From assembly GCF_921293095.1 (NCBI RefSeq), contig NC_060246.1:88657030-88721029 (forward strand): a DNA stretch of 64,000 nucleotides, written 5' to 3'. The translations under genes and the position numbers were made by a program. This document shows, piece by piece, positions 11,593-23,200 of this stretch. This stretch comes from Ischnura elegans (taxonomy: Eukaryota; Arthropoda; Insecta; Odonata; Coenagrionidae). The notes below the pieces were generated by a model. That model was given only the letters and a program-made list of their open reading frames with translations. It made no database searches and was not told the DNA's origin. Position 1 is the stretch's first letter. Each line of letters starts with the position of its first letter.

Positions 11593-12260
11593 AATAGGGT
11601 GGTTTCCTATTATTTTTTTATTGCCTAAATCGAAAGATTATTACTCCTGGAGTACGTATTTCACGTTTTTAGATTTTTAAATGACGATATCTATTTTTCG
11701 CGATCAAATGAAAAGTGATAAATTTCAAGCGCGCGAAAACGCGACGCGTAAGTAGGAATGAAGGGAAAAAGTCCGTGCGACGCATTTCTGGTTCCCCCTC
11801 CCGCCTGGTAGGTGACCTTGATCGAGGCTCTGACCGCTGATAGGACGCAGGATGCTAACGGGTAGCTGAGTACCTTCCTGTCTGGTAGCGCATGGCTTAA
11901 AAAAGGTTTATTAATACCTTATCAAGCGAAGAAAACTTTCCGACCTTAGCCAGTTTTAATAGGTGATTATTAAGACATGTTTCCCTGAGCTCTGTGCCTC
12001 ATGCATGCATTGGTAGCCTCTGACGATGCATAACTCCTATCCTCTCGTGTAGAAACTAGGTCCCTGTGACGTCACGTGGAGTGGAATCGCATGGGCGCCA
12101 ATCTGGCCTTTTTCAAATGAGGATAGAATTTGACCCTTGCCATTCGTCTAAACCGGTATTTCAAAAACCAAATAACTTGTGTATTATGAATACACTAATG
12201 GTGGGTAACGAATCGCCATCAATGCCTTTTGTTTTCTTTGATGAAGGAAACTACCCTATT
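11593..12260 (+). mobile_element. Dispersed 670-bp element R1, copy A
   Basis: It starts AATAGGGTGGTTTCCT and ends AGGAAACTACCCTATT, an inverted terminal repeat of about 16 bp. It matches copies at 13477-14153, 32854-33511 (inverted) and 45180-45828 along the whole length. Landmarks in order are TTATTGCCTAAATCGAAAG, TTTTCGCGATCAAATG, GTAGCGCATGGCTTAA, GAAGAAAACTTTCCGACC, GCATGGGCGCCAATCTGG and GGTAACGAATCGC. No target duplication is visible at any copy. A short open frame near the right end (from 12066) is shared with the inverted copy but broken in others, so I do not call it a gene. Non-autonomous, superfamily unknown. Confidence 0.85.
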
Positions 12261-12875
12261 CGAGAGTTAAACCGATTTCGATTAAACAAAAAATATATTT
12301 ACTTAGGATTTACCTCTTGCAATTAGATTGTGAATATTTAGTCAAGTTGCGTGGTTTCAACGAAAAATTTTCGTTTCGTTTCACTCGCCATCCCTGCCGA
12401 AAACCGCAGACCCCATACGGTCTGTGGGAGCCCTGTGCTTCTTTGTTACCGTCCATTTTTCTCGTAACGTAAAAGTACGTGAACCGTGAAATGAAAGAAC
12501 GCGCGAAACACATTCAGTGATTACGTGTTTCTTCTCACAAATATCAACGCGTAGCACTTTGTCTCATTACCATTTTGAGTCCTTGTTTTTTATTAGTGTT
12601 GAAAAACTGTCAGATTTCAGTGTCGGCACAAATAAAGTTAAAACACTGCATGAAACAAGTCACATTGTACACAATCACGCGTCCGGGTGCAAAGTTATAT
12701 ACATCAAGCTGAAGTTGGCCATGAGAAAATATTTGGCTTAACCGGGATTTGAAATATGATCTTCCGTTATATCTCCGACAGTGACTTAGTAAGGAAGACT
12801 CCTGTCACTTGTGCCAGGAATGTACTTGACACGCCAACGCCTTGTTCGCTACAACCCACTCTGAAATTTGCTCTC
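12261..12875. other. No recognised gene or element
   Basis: Spacer between R1 copy A and the next SINE. Small open frames lack motifs. Confidence 0.4.
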
Positions 12876-12877
12876 AG

Positions 12878-12960
12878 AAGATGGCTTGGTAGTGTAATTT
12901 TATAACACGCCTTACCGGCAATCTAGAGATCGGGGTTCGAATCCTGGTTAAACTAAATAT
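12878..12960 (+). mobile_element. tRNA-derived SINE head
   Basis: An A-box-like TGGCTTGGTAGTG (about 12891) and a perfect B box GGTTCGAATCC (12934-12944) lie at tRNA-like spacing. The acceptor and T arms do not pair well enough for a functional tRNA. The 3' body is unresolved. Confidence 0.5.
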
Positions 12961-13187
12961 GTTTTCAACACGAACTTCATCCATGGTAAACACACATAAA
13001 ATGAGGTACATGTTTTCTTAGGTGTCAGAAGAACTGTAGGACTGTTAATATGAATGGTGCACTGAATAATTTTGTTTGTACGTTTTTTTATCTTAAAAAA
13101 CATGTCGCCTTTATGTGTCCTCTCACTTTTTGGGGGGATTTGACAATTTGGGCCCTTTGATCACGTTGCCGGCGGTTTTCTTGCAAC

Positions 13188-13382
13188 CAGTCCAGATACT
13201 TGTCAACATGCGTGTTTGCCTGCAAAAAATATGCCACGCGGCGAATTTAATCGTTTATTTCTAAAAAATTAGGCTCGTATTTAATTTATATGATTTTCAT
13301 TTTTAGCAATAAAAAATTTCATTCGCCGCGTAGCATTTTTCTTGCAGGCTAATGCGTATTTTAACAAGTATCCTAGCTACTG
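13188..13382. mobile_element. MITE with about 60-bp inverted repeats
   Basis: The left arm (AGATACTTGTCAACATGCG, GCCTGCAAAAAATATGCC, ACGCGGCGAAT) is matched in reverse by the right arm (ATTCGCCGCGTAGCATTTTT, CTTGCAGGC, AACAAGTATCCTAGCTACTG). The right end runs CTACTG then TA, which would suit a Tc1/mariner-type TA target, but the left end is eroded and the superfamily is uncertain. There is no coding frame. Confidence 0.6.
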
Positions 13383-13476
13383 TAACGCCACTAATTACGG
13401 CGACCTGCGGGAATCGATGGAGTTGCGGGAGTGGAGAAAGTGGGATCTCCTAGAGTAATGTAAACTGTAAGCATGC

Positions 13477-14153
13477 AATAAGGTGGTTTCCTATTATTTT
13501 TTTATTGCCTAAATCGAAAGATTATTACTTCTGGAGTACGTATTTCACGCTTTTAGATTTTTAAACGACGATATCTATTTTTCGCGATTAAATGAAAAGT
13601 GAAAATTTTCAAGCGCGAGAAAACGCGACGGGTAAGTATGAATGCCGGGAAAACTCCGTGTGACGTCGGGAAAACTCCGTTCTGGTTCCCGCTGCCGCAA
13701 GTGAGGTGACCTTGGGGCGAGGCTCTGAGCGCTGATACGGCGCAGGATGCTAGCAGGTAACAGAGTACCATGCTAGCTGGTAGCGCTTGGCTTAAATAAA
13801 GATTATTAATACTTTATCAAACGAAGAAAACTTTCCGACCTTATCCAGTTTCAATAGTTGATTATTAAGACATGTTTCGCTGAGCTCTGTGCCTCACGCA
13901 TGCATTGGTAACCTCAGACGATGTAAAACTCCTATCTACTCGTATAGCATCTCGACCCCTGTGACATCACGTGGAGTTACATTGCATGGGCGCCAATCTG
14001 GCCCTTTACAAATGAGGATAAAATTGACCCTTGCCATTCGTCTAGTCCGGTATTTCTAAAACCAAATAATTTGTATATTATGAATACACTAATGGTGGGT
14101 AACGAATCGCAATCAATGCCTTTCGTTTCTTTGATGAAGGAAACTACCCTATT
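13477..14153 (+). mobile_element. Dispersed element R1, copy B
   Basis: Collinear with copy A from AATAAGGTGGTTTCCT to AACTACCCTATT, with scattered substitutions and small indels. The middle carries CGGGAAAACTCCGT twice, 20-odd bases apart, a local duplication not seen in copy A. Being only 1.2 kb from copy A in the same orientation, the pair could recombine. No target duplication was seen. Confidence 0.85.
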
Positions 14154-14656
14154 ATATCACTAAAGGCGCTCTAATAATTCAATATACCAAGTGAACTAAC
14201 ACCGGTCATCTAACTGTGAGGAGCGTACGAAGTCATTTCGGGAACCGCTGGCCGTCGTTGAAGATTCGCTCACGGTGATTAACGTTGAGTTCATAAATCC
14301 TCTTCTGCAGCGGTACGAGTGCGATCAATTTGCTCGCTCTTACCGCCTCCACTTCGTCATCTTCGAGGAGAGCTGGCTGTGCAAGGGAACGAATCCAGGC
14401 GAGCATAACTGATACGACCTAATAAACCCTGGGGAGGCTCTGAGTCGAATTTAAATCGTCTTTTCGAGAGCGCCTCTCGAAACATGTGGGATAGAGGTCA
14501 AGGGAGTTCATCTTCCGTAGGTTTATGGCCGTTCCTTCTCTCCAGTCAACACGCCATGCGCCTATCCAATCCTTCTTAATGGGCTCCTCGAAAACCCCTC
14601 ATGGATTTGCAAGGTAGTGATCTCGTTCCGTGGATGAAACTGACATGTATTCTCTC
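14154..14656. other. Unassigned, mixed composition
   Basis: A moderately GC-rich stretch (for example CCGCTGGCCGTCGTTG and GGAGAGCTGGCTG) lies at 14215-14410. It could be a host exon or a decayed repeat. No frame shows a recognisable product. Confidence 0.35.
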
Positions 14657-15542
14657 CAGTGGCGGCTTGCCCATAAGGACTCTCGGACGCCGCCCCTACC
14701 AAATATTGGAAAAAGGAAAACAAAATTAAACACCCATTCAATTATAATAATGCATCTAATTAACCAAAGTGTTTTTTTCAATAGCATACATCGAAAATGT
14801 AACAAAAACACGCAAAAATAGCGCAAGAAGTTCGCATTTGTAGCCGCGGGGCGCTGGCCAGAACGTCCCAATCGATCAGCATGCAGTTATGTGAAGAGTG
14901 GTAGTGGTAGGGGCTGCTGGTGCTATGACGCGTCTAAAGGCCGTTTTACTCGGGGCACGGAATTGCACAGGTTAGAGCTGCATTTATTTCTAAAATGGCG
15001 TGGAATTGCGCGAATGCATGAACGAAATTAGAACAGGGGCTATTTTGCCGTCTCGCATCCACGCATTCTCGCATGTGTTCTAGCAATTCACTGCCTTACA
15101 CGACGCAATTTTGACTGCGCCTTCGCACGGACGTCAGATTGCGCAATTCCGTGTACCGTGTAAAACAGCCTTAAGCTTGTGCCTTTTGGAAGTCTTGGGA
15201 CGCCGCCCGAGCAAGCGCAGAGCGACGTATCTGTTGAGTCGACATTGCCGCGCCGGCCGGCGGCCGTATAATCTTGGTGTTGCAGTGTTGCACAATACCT
15301 TGTTTTCGCGACCAGTTGACTTATTTCGTGTAAATTGCTTTAATGTAAATAGGCCTAGTTGTAGTTGAGTTAATCGAGTTAGTGATTTTTAATGTTTTAG
15401 TGTTAGCTATTTTTTTGTAATAGTGAGTCATAATGGTCTCTAGATTGCCTTAAAAACTCACTAAAATACAAAAAATATTAAAAAATTTTGACCCCCCGGT
15501 GGAGCGTGCCCCTCCCAGAATTTGACTCACGAGCCGCCACTG
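14657..15542 (+). mobile_element. hAT-type non-autonomous element H1, copy 1, with a MITE inside
   Basis: It begins CAGTGGCGGCTTG and ends CGAGCCGCCACTG. The 8 bases on each side are identical, ATTCTCTC (14649-14656 and 15543-15550). An 8-bp duplication plus CAGTGGCG termini is the signature of the hAT superfamily. The same ends, inverted, bound the element at 37858-40237, and blocks such as GGACTCTCGGACGCCGCCCC, GGCGCTGGCCAGAACGTCC and GAAGTCTTGGGACG are shared. Without the inserted MITE (14938-15171) this copy is about 650 bp. No transposase frame is present. Confidence 0.9.
14938..15171. mobile_element. Harbinger-like MITE M1, copy 1
   Basis: The termini AGGCCGTTTTACTCGG and its near reverse complement CCGTGTAAAACAGCCT extend about 28 bp inward (CACGGAATTGC). 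The flanks are TAA on both sides (14935-14937 and 15172-15174). The other hAT H1 copy has the uninterrupted site with a single TTA at 39956-39958 (opposite strand), which proves insertion with a 3-bp TAA duplication. A TWA target duplication is typical of PIF/Harbinger transposons. Partial copies lie at 23826-24006 and 30677-30781. Confidence 0.85.
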
Positions 15543-15767
15543 ATTCTCTCTTTAGGCTTTCATTTACCCGTCGAGGTAGGGATCGTATTGTAATGCGGAG
15601 GGATATTTTAGAAATAGGCCATGGGAACTGCATAAAAGAGGCCTCAATTCTTCCCAGAAAATCTTGATAAATGTCACCATTTAAGGTATATTTTAATCGG
15701 TTTTAAAAAATACTCGCATTTCGTCTAAGAGTGCAAAACGATCCATTTTTTGAAGATGAATCCTGCA

Positions 15768-15990
15768 AGGCCTGTTTACACGGTACATTAACGCGTACGG
15801 GTTAATGTCTAAATGTATGAACGCCAAAATGCACCGTGTAACCACCCAACTTGTGCGAATCTTTGCGCAGAAAATAGAACCTGCTCTAATTTGGTTCATG
15901 CATTCGTACATGTTCCGTACCGGTCCACAAAAATCATTCACGCAAACGTGCATTAACTCGTACGTGTTAATGTATCGTGTAAACAGGCCA
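15768..15990. mobile_element. MITE M2 with about 38-bp inverted termini
   Basis: The left end GGCCTGTTTACACGGTACAT continues AACGCGTACGGGTTAATG. The right end is its reverse complement with few changes (CATTAACTCGTACGTGTTAA, TGTATCGTGTAAACAGGCC). GCA occurs just outside on both sides, a possible 3-bp duplication. The terminal AGGCCTGTTTACACGG resembles that of MITE M1, so a Harbinger-like origin is plausible. Open frames on both strands here (110-113 codons) are palindrome read-through. Confidence 0.75.
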
Positions 15991-16665
15991 GCAGACGCGA
16001 TAGTTTTCCCTTTGTTTAAATACAAAGTTCATGAAGTTGACAAAATGGCTAGTTTTACGGTGCGCGGAGTCGTTAATTGCACTGGCGTCTATATTTTTGA
16101 TTTTTTCATAAAAAATAAATTAGAATTTGAAGTAAAATTGTCTTAAAATGACGTGTCATGTATTATTATAACATGCACTGCCGTTGGTAGTTTATATTTT
16201 ATCATGGGTAGGTAGGATACATCATTCCAAGTTTAAATTCTGTTTAACAGCCTTTATTATAGATTATGCCTTGTGCAATTCGGATCGTTGAACCATCAGC
16301 GACACAAGTAGCGGGATAAGTAAATGCATTTAAATCGCGGGGATTAGCAACAAATCTAGTGGCCGACTTGGGTATCCTCTATTGTTCAGCTAGTGGTGTA
16401 GGGATTTGCCATCACAATCCCACCAATACAGTCACTCATTCGAATGATTCTTCAAGAATTAAGCTCCGCGCAGCAACGGTCACGTACGTAGAAGGCTAGC
16501 TATTTTAAAGCTGTCGTCATTCTTAGTCACCTCAATGATGGCTGATGTGGCTTTCCTTTATTCTATTCTGCCGTCTTTTCAATGTTAGCCGCACTTGTGC
16601 TGGTAGTCTTGACTGTTAGAGTCTTCAGGATTTGACAAAATTCGTCGAAAAGCATGCAGTGGAGC
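15991..16665. other. No recognised gene or element
   Basis: AT-rich spacer between MITE M2 and the next hAT element, with nothing assignable. Confidence 0.4.
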
Positions 16666-17282
16666 CAGTGGCGGATAAAGAAAAAATCTCAGGGGGGGGG
16701 GGCGGCAAATATATCTTCAGCTACCTTTGCTTTTATCGTGATGAAAAGTAAGTCGCATGCAAATTTAAAAAAAGTTCTATTTAAACTGATTATTACGAGA
16801 CAGTGTAAACGACACTCCAGACCAGGCTCTCGGGGTTACACTCCTGGGGCAGGGTCTGTAAGCGCTAGCTTTTCTCATCTGCACCACAGAAGGGGAAGGA
16901 CAAGGTAGGAAAAAGGAGGGAGGCGCCGCCGCGATGGGAACCCAACGACGCGTCGCCTCCTAGGATAGGATAGGAAACAGGAATAAGGGGTATGGAAATA
17001 GGAAATAGGGATTGGAAGGATAGGGAAGAGGAATCCCGCACCGTCACAGAGCCGGGCGGGTCCTACTACTAGCGAAATCATAATTTCATGTTTCTACTGA
17101 AAGGAAAAAATTCCCTATGAGGAATGAAATTCCTATGATTTACCGTTGATAGACATATACAAGACAGTGCCATCTTATGATATCAAAAAGTTACAATTGT
17201 GGTTCTGCAATGTTAGACGATACGGGCGGCCCCGTAAGGTGGGGGCACGCGCCCCCTGCGCCTCCATATCTATACGCCACTG
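16666..17282. mobile_element. hAT-type non-autonomous element H3
   Basis: The ends are CAGTGGCGGATA and TATACGCCACTG. Flanking 8-mers are AGTGGAGC (16658-16665) and AGTGGAAC (17283-17290), 7 of 8 matching, as expected of an older hAT insertion. The interior has a G run near the left end (16692-16702), a purine-rich tract at 16895-17040 and GGGGGCACGCGCCCCC near the right end. No transposase is encoded; the 84-codon frame at the left is not conserved protein. Confidence 0.75.
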
Positions 17283-18002
17283 AGTGGAACTAGGCATGTC
17301 ATTACAAAGGAAATATTGCAAATGTGTAGTCATCACAGTGGGTAAAATATCTCTTTGGTAATGTAATTGGTATTCTTATGGTATTTTTACAGTTGATTAG
17401 TTATACAATTTACTTCTGTTTTACCTAAACTGAATATTCGCATGTTGCAAAGAATTATGAAATTTTAATCCCAGTTCATGCCTGGTAACATTACTTGTGT
17501 TATAAATAATTCTTACTTTACCATTTCCTGTCGGTAAAAATTCTTATCTTAACTATTATTTAATTACAATAAATTTCTTTATGATCAGTTGCATCTTTCT
17601 CATTTCTCATCATCAAATTCGAGTCCTTTCTTATTTATACCACAACATATTTTGAGAGGTTTGCTCAAAGCAAATTTTATGTTTTGTCAATTACAAATAA
17701 ATGTGCTGAATAGTAATTCTAAGAAACTAAAAAAATTGCTTCCAAGCCCAAGGATCATATAGCACCAAGTAGAGCCAGCATATGGAAAGTGAATGATATT
17801 TTTTCATGCCTGCCTAGGCGACGAATTCGTTCGTCGCTCACAAATTAGCTGTTCTGGTTTATTTTTAATGACACCAAATGTGTCCAATTTTTTTTATATG
17901 ACATATAAATTTTTTTATGTTTTCACGTTGAGACGTAACATGATTGGGGCGTTTCTCACAACCGTATTCAGAGCCTAGTGTAATTGAGGCTCGAGTTGAC
18001 AC
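17283..18002. other. No recognised gene or element
   Basis: AT-rich with several T runs, and no coding or repeat structure that I can assign. Confidence 0.4.
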
Positions 18003-18270
18003 CATATTAATCGCTAACTGCAAAAAGGCATCACGTCCAAGTGGGACGATTTTTGTTTTTTCTTCTTTGTTAGTTGTTACTAGGTTCACGACGACATTAG
18101 TTACTTACTAAAAGGAAATGTGTTATGGAAACATATGTTCGGTGTTATTAGCATGATATGTTTCGTTTTAGTAGGAAGCGTTTAGTCTTCCACGTGGCAA
18201 CAACTTCATTATGAAAAGGTAAATTGTCCAACTTGGACATGATGCCTTTCTGCTGTTAGCGATTCATATG
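18003..18270. repeat. Long imperfect hairpin repeat
   Basis: The left arm (CATATTAATCGCTAACTG, AAAGGCATCACGTCCAAG, GGGACGAT) pairs with the right arm (AATTGTCCAACTTGGACATG, ATGCCTTT, GTTAGCGATTCATATG). Pairing continues weakly toward the centre (TTACTAAAAGGAAATG against CGTTTTAGTAGG), so almost the whole 268 bp could fold as one hairpin. It is probably a MITE or foldback; no target duplication is clear. Confidence 0.65.
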
Positions 18271-19313
18271 CCGAAAGTTAATGGTGTTGTGTCATATCTA
18301 CCGTTACTAAACTCATTTTTTATCCCCTAAACTTGGCTCTAGGTGAATGTTTTCCGGGATCTCATTAAGACATGTAATTGTATGTCATTTATTTTATTTA
18401 CATCAGTATGCAATTAATCAATGATAAATTTGGATTTGGAAGCAGATTTTCGGCGATACAATTGTCTTTCCTCAGCCACTCGCGGATAATAAAAACTTCG
18501 ATCGAGTTTTCGCCCTTCTCGAGGAGTTACTGACGTCATCAAAGACACGAAAGAATTCCAGGTAGGAGGTATTCTGTGTAACGCTAAGTTTATAAGACGG
18601 AAGCATCGTGTGATCTCAACAACTTTCAACGCTCTTCATCAAAGAGGGCGTATCACCACCAGTAACTTGAATATTTTCTCAATCTCTAATCTCTAATCTC
18701 AAAGAATGTAACACTGCGGCTTTTTTAATGTCAGTAGCTCCCTTCTGTTATATGAAAGGGTTAGAGAAAATGAATGATTTTAAAATCGTGGAAATTAAAT
18801 TAATTTCCCCTCTCCCAAACTTAGAAGCCTTTTATTTATTTATTCAATACACCACTCTCAGAACTTAAATTCGTCCTCAAACTACGATTGGGTAACTTAA
18901 ATTTGTCCTGCTTAGTCATAATTGAGTAGGATCATACGTAAGAAATGGGGAGAGAAATTATATCGGGAAAGTGCGGGTGACGGATGCGGGGTGGAAAATT
19001 TAAAGCCCTTAGTGCTGACGTTGTTATCTTAGAGTGGGTGAGGGAAGAAGTTCATGGAAGGAATTCTGGAACGACTAATTATGGAGAGGGGGTGCCTTCT
19101 TATACGAGCAATTATATTTAATTATAAGGATAAATATCAAATTATGGAAAATGATTATACGTCATGAGCCATGGTCAAGATGTTACCCTGCTTTCGCCTA
19201 AAATTGTGTGATAAGCGTTGCTAAGCCCATTATATACAGCATTAGTTTGACGTTGTATAACCTTAACACAGTTATGGAAAATGCAAGAATAAGTTTTTTT
19301 AGGATCACTAATG
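18271..19313. other. No recognised gene or element
   Basis: AT-rich. It contains a short direct repeat TCTCTAATCTCTAATCTC near 18685 but no assignable gene. Confidence 0.4.
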
Positions 19314-19400
19314 TATTTAAAAAAGCACGACCGAGGTTTCATAATATAGTTACCCGACGATTAACCATGTTATGATACCCGGGTCGTGCTTTTCTAAATA
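19314..19400. repeat. Small foldback related to the 34.8-kb hammerhead-like locus
   Basis: The arms TATTTAAAAAAGCACGACCG and CGGGTCGTGCTTTTCTAAATA are reverse complements with few mismatches, and pairing continues through TTTCATAATATAGTTA and TAACCATGTTATGATA. On the minus strand the left arm reads UUAU, GAAA, CCUCGG, UC, GUGC, the same order as the better motif at 34841-34883. It is a decayed relative of that family. Confidence 0.6.
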
Positions 19401-20176
19401 TTTTAATGGACCTAACAAAGTTTATTACTTCATTTTACATAATTGAAAGGTTTCAATCAGTTAAGCCTGAAATAATCAGTAATACTTAACACAGTTTTTA
19501 GATCGTTTCAATGATTAATCCAATACAGTGACGCTCATTTACAGTGGTTTTCTGTGCCTTTGGCAGTAGTTCTCAATTTTTCATAGAATCGGCAAAGTTA
19601 GAGGCCTACTCTGGAAACAAACACGCATGATGCCGTAGCCTTTGAAGCTAATTTAGTGTTTCTAAAGAAAAGCTTTTCGTCTAATATTTTTTGTGTGTGA
19701 GACAGTAAATTATGCCATCTAAGATAAAACAAATGGTGTCACCTCAGAAGTATGTGTGTCACAATTGTTTTCATTTGAATAAACCACCTGTATCTGCACA
19801 GTTTCTTTCCGCTGCCTTGAGAATTACAGATATGTCTGATGCACTTCTCCAAGAGAATAATAGGATTCAAACCAATCTCGAAAGTCACTCAAATAGCACA
19901 CTACCTTGCCCATTCCAAAGAGCTGTTGCCATTTTCCGGTGGTCTGCAGCCACGTTTTGAGCAAAGTTAACAAATCGTTATTTTTCATTGCAGAAACACG
20001 GTTTAAAGACGCACTTGCTCGCCCGAATGGTAGGAGTACGATGCAAACAATCATTTTTTGATGATTGGATTGATTGATTGATTTTCAAATTGCACTCACA
20101 GCGGTCACTTTTGGGGAGGCTCGGATGATCGACGACACAGGCCAGCGAGAGTTTCGAGGAAGGGGTACGGATTATA
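19401..20176. other. No recognised gene or element
   Basis: It includes two overlapping open frames (19712-19960 and the opposite strand) without recognisable motifs, and a TGATTGATTGATT run at 20063. Confidence 0.4.
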
Positions 20177-20228
20177 TTGCTATGATCCGTATAATGTATA
20201 CGTATATATATTATACGGATTATAGCAA
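20177..20228. repeat. 52-bp near-perfect palindrome
   Basis: TTGCTATGATCCGTATAATG runs into a centre ATACGTAT and then reads back as TTATACGGATTATAGCAA. Only about two positions fail to pair, and there is no loop. It sits in a moderately GC-rich context (20100-20300) and may be the core of a short interspersed repeat. Confidence 0.7.
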
Positions 20229-23200
20229 CCCTTCGGAGGGTGTACCACGCCCATCCTGGGACTACCTGCTCCATGGTCCCACAAAACGCATCTTAACCCC
20301 CAATTCCATTCCATAGAAGGTTGATTTCTGTTGCCACTTCGGTCAAATTTTAATCGGTTTTAAAAACGTTTGCGGTGAAGAGTGAGATCCACTTTTCGTC
20401 CAATAGTTTGCAGTACAAAGTGAGCCATTATAAGGGATAGCATTGAAAAGTAATGAATTCGATAGATCGCATCATCATATGTATGCATTTCTGTTAATAT
20501 CCCTAATTATATCTTATTTCCCGGTAAAAATCGGATCGAATTGTCCTTCAGCGACGTGAGTGGTGACTTTTTTAAACCCATTTAATGCGCGGTGGGTGAC
20601 ATTAACACATTTAGAGGCCGACTTGAGGATCCTCTTAGGTAATATTCGTGAGGTGCACCCAGTGCACTGACAATGAGTGCACTGGGCGTAAAATGCAGCG
20701 CAGCAATATTCCAGACAACCCGCATGACAGACTACTGATTTGGCAATATCTTTGTCACAGCGTTTTTTAGCACAACGAATGCGGACTTTTCGTAAAAGGC
20801 CCCCCTAAACGTTTTTCGGCGTATCGGGGCGACTGCAGCCTTTTCCCTTACCGGACCGGTTTAAATTGTGTTAGTGGATGAGGATGTTCGAGATTAAAGT
20901 GAAATCTTTGATAATATTTTGAGGCGGGTGCATGCGTACGAATTCGTGACGGAGAGGTCTTACGCAAGACAGCTGCTCCTGACAAGTTCTCAACCTGCTC
21001 ATTCATTCGCATGGACTTAATTTTTCCACCGACTCGATTCATCATCATTTAAGATGTATGGCCACACAATTTTTAATTCCCTGTAAGAAATTATTTACGA
21101 TCAGAGCGGCTGGTCAGAGGTTTATTGTGCTGGAACTTTTATCTATCATTTTCCGTATTGCTCTCATTCCACCATTGTTATCTTTCTGAATATTAAGCTG
21201 TTATGAAGTTCTTTTTTTAAGCGGCCATCCTTCTGTTTTTTTTGCGAAAAATGCGCGTACCAGTCAATAAAATTTTGACGTCAAACGGAACCATTATCGA
21301 TGCTATTTCAGGCAATCTTTACTATATTATAAGGGTTGAGATGAGTTGATATTATTTTCCTCACGTTATTTTGCTTCACCAAACGCGTGAGATTTTCCTG
21401 TACAGATCTTCTTGTCTCCATCTTCCATATCAATCACTTTAAAATTACAGTTATGCAACTATATTTGGGAATGCAAATCAACTGATAGTTTAGCGTTCAT
21501 TGCAGATCCGTTTCCAAGTTTGAGAATTTTACAAATTTTTTTTCTATTGACTAATGATTAAAAAAAATGGAAAATTAATGAAAATAAATAAAATTTGCTC
21601 TTGATCCCGTCCCCACTAGGTACGACCGAAAATTTACTTTCCATTTGAAAACTTATTAACATAAGTAGGGTATAAACTAAAGGTCTTGATGTATACTTTT
21701 CCGGATTTTGTTTTTGTTTAGGCCATATTTGGGGGAAGTTGATGGATAATCGCTTTGTCTCTGGCTCATTGTCAGTCGCGGATGATACGTTGGAACATCC
21801 ATAAACAAAAATCCTCAGTATGCCAAGTATGCCAGGTTAAGGAACTTGCCCACTATCCCGATAGAGTGAAATTCATACGCATCTGACAACCCTAGTTTCC
21901 TAAAACCGCTGCGTAATGCGCGACGGCGTGATCACGCACTATTTGCCTTTACGGTAGCTCCGTGTACCTGGTTTCCAAGCATCGCGGTGCGTGATCACGA
22001 TCCGTGAGTGCGGGGCGTGGTACCTGACAGTGTGGTTCGCGACGTTGCCCGGTGCTTTTGTATTAATGAATGAAATTGCTTAGTTGTTCTGGGGCTATAT
22101 CCCCTGAGAAATAAAATATATGCACATTTTTTAGCATCATAAATAGAAAAATCAACAATTTTTAACTAACATTATGAAAAAATTAAATATAAATTAATAC
22201 GATAGTAAATTATGATATGAACTAATGCAATTCAATTATGCATAAATTAATACGTTAGAGTACGAAGCATTTTTGACGTATTAAAGCAGGACCAAATCCG
22301 AGGTATGTTCTTACCTTCACCTTTCCATGCCAAACTACGCCTTGAATCACCGATTGAGACTACCTTTTTTAATCCTCTTATAATATCTTTTGCGTTGCGG
22401 CCACGTCCTACCGTTATGGTTTTCATCCATTCAGCCATTGTCTTTGTTTCACTGTTTGCAGAATATTTTACTGCCGTAAGCAATATGTTCTAATTGCAAA
22501 TTCCTGTTCGTTGTTGCTAATGCTGTTTGTATACCAATACCTTCCAATAAAAAATGTATGAGGATAAAGTGAAATAAAATTTAGTGGTACCGTTATGGGT
22601 GCCCAATGAGCTTTGATCATCTTATTTTTTTGTAATAGCTGCCATTTTGATTGAACTATTGTCCTTGTAGCAGAAATTATTAACTAATGATTAAAAATGA
22701 TTTCGAAGAATTGAATCCGAAACTATGATTATTTATGAGCATACACCCAAGTAATTAGTTAATGCTGGGAGATTAATGACCTTAATTTTAGCAGACTCGA
22801 TCAGCACCCAAATGGACTAGTTTTCGTAGCCGACGGCACAGTCACTTCAAGTACTCGCTCATGTGCCACTCACCGCGCAAGATAAAAATTGCCGGGTGTG
22901 ATGGCTTATTTTGAATGCAAGTATTGCCAAATCCGCCCGTGCACAACGCTCCTTGTTTTAATTTTTTATCCCATCCACTTGCGTATGTACACGAGCACGT
23001 TGTTGACAATAGACATAATGCTGTAATCGTAGATTTCTCGTCGAGATCACATCCCCCACCATTTCTTCCCACATAATCGATCCAGAAATCGCAGCAAACA
23101 CTCTCAGATTCCGCGGAAAGCTTAACGCGAGACCGGACTTTAGAACGTCAGCGAAGGCATTGAACCGAGACCTCTCGAGACGGTAGTGTCACATTCCTGA

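Noticed and set aside
12885..12955. Possible functional tRNA gene (+ strand)
   Set aside because: The B box is perfect but there is no acceptor pairing; better explained as a SINE head.
15693..16146. 110- and 113-codon frames on opposite strands
   Set aside because: They read through MITE M2, whose inverted termini keep frames open on both strands.
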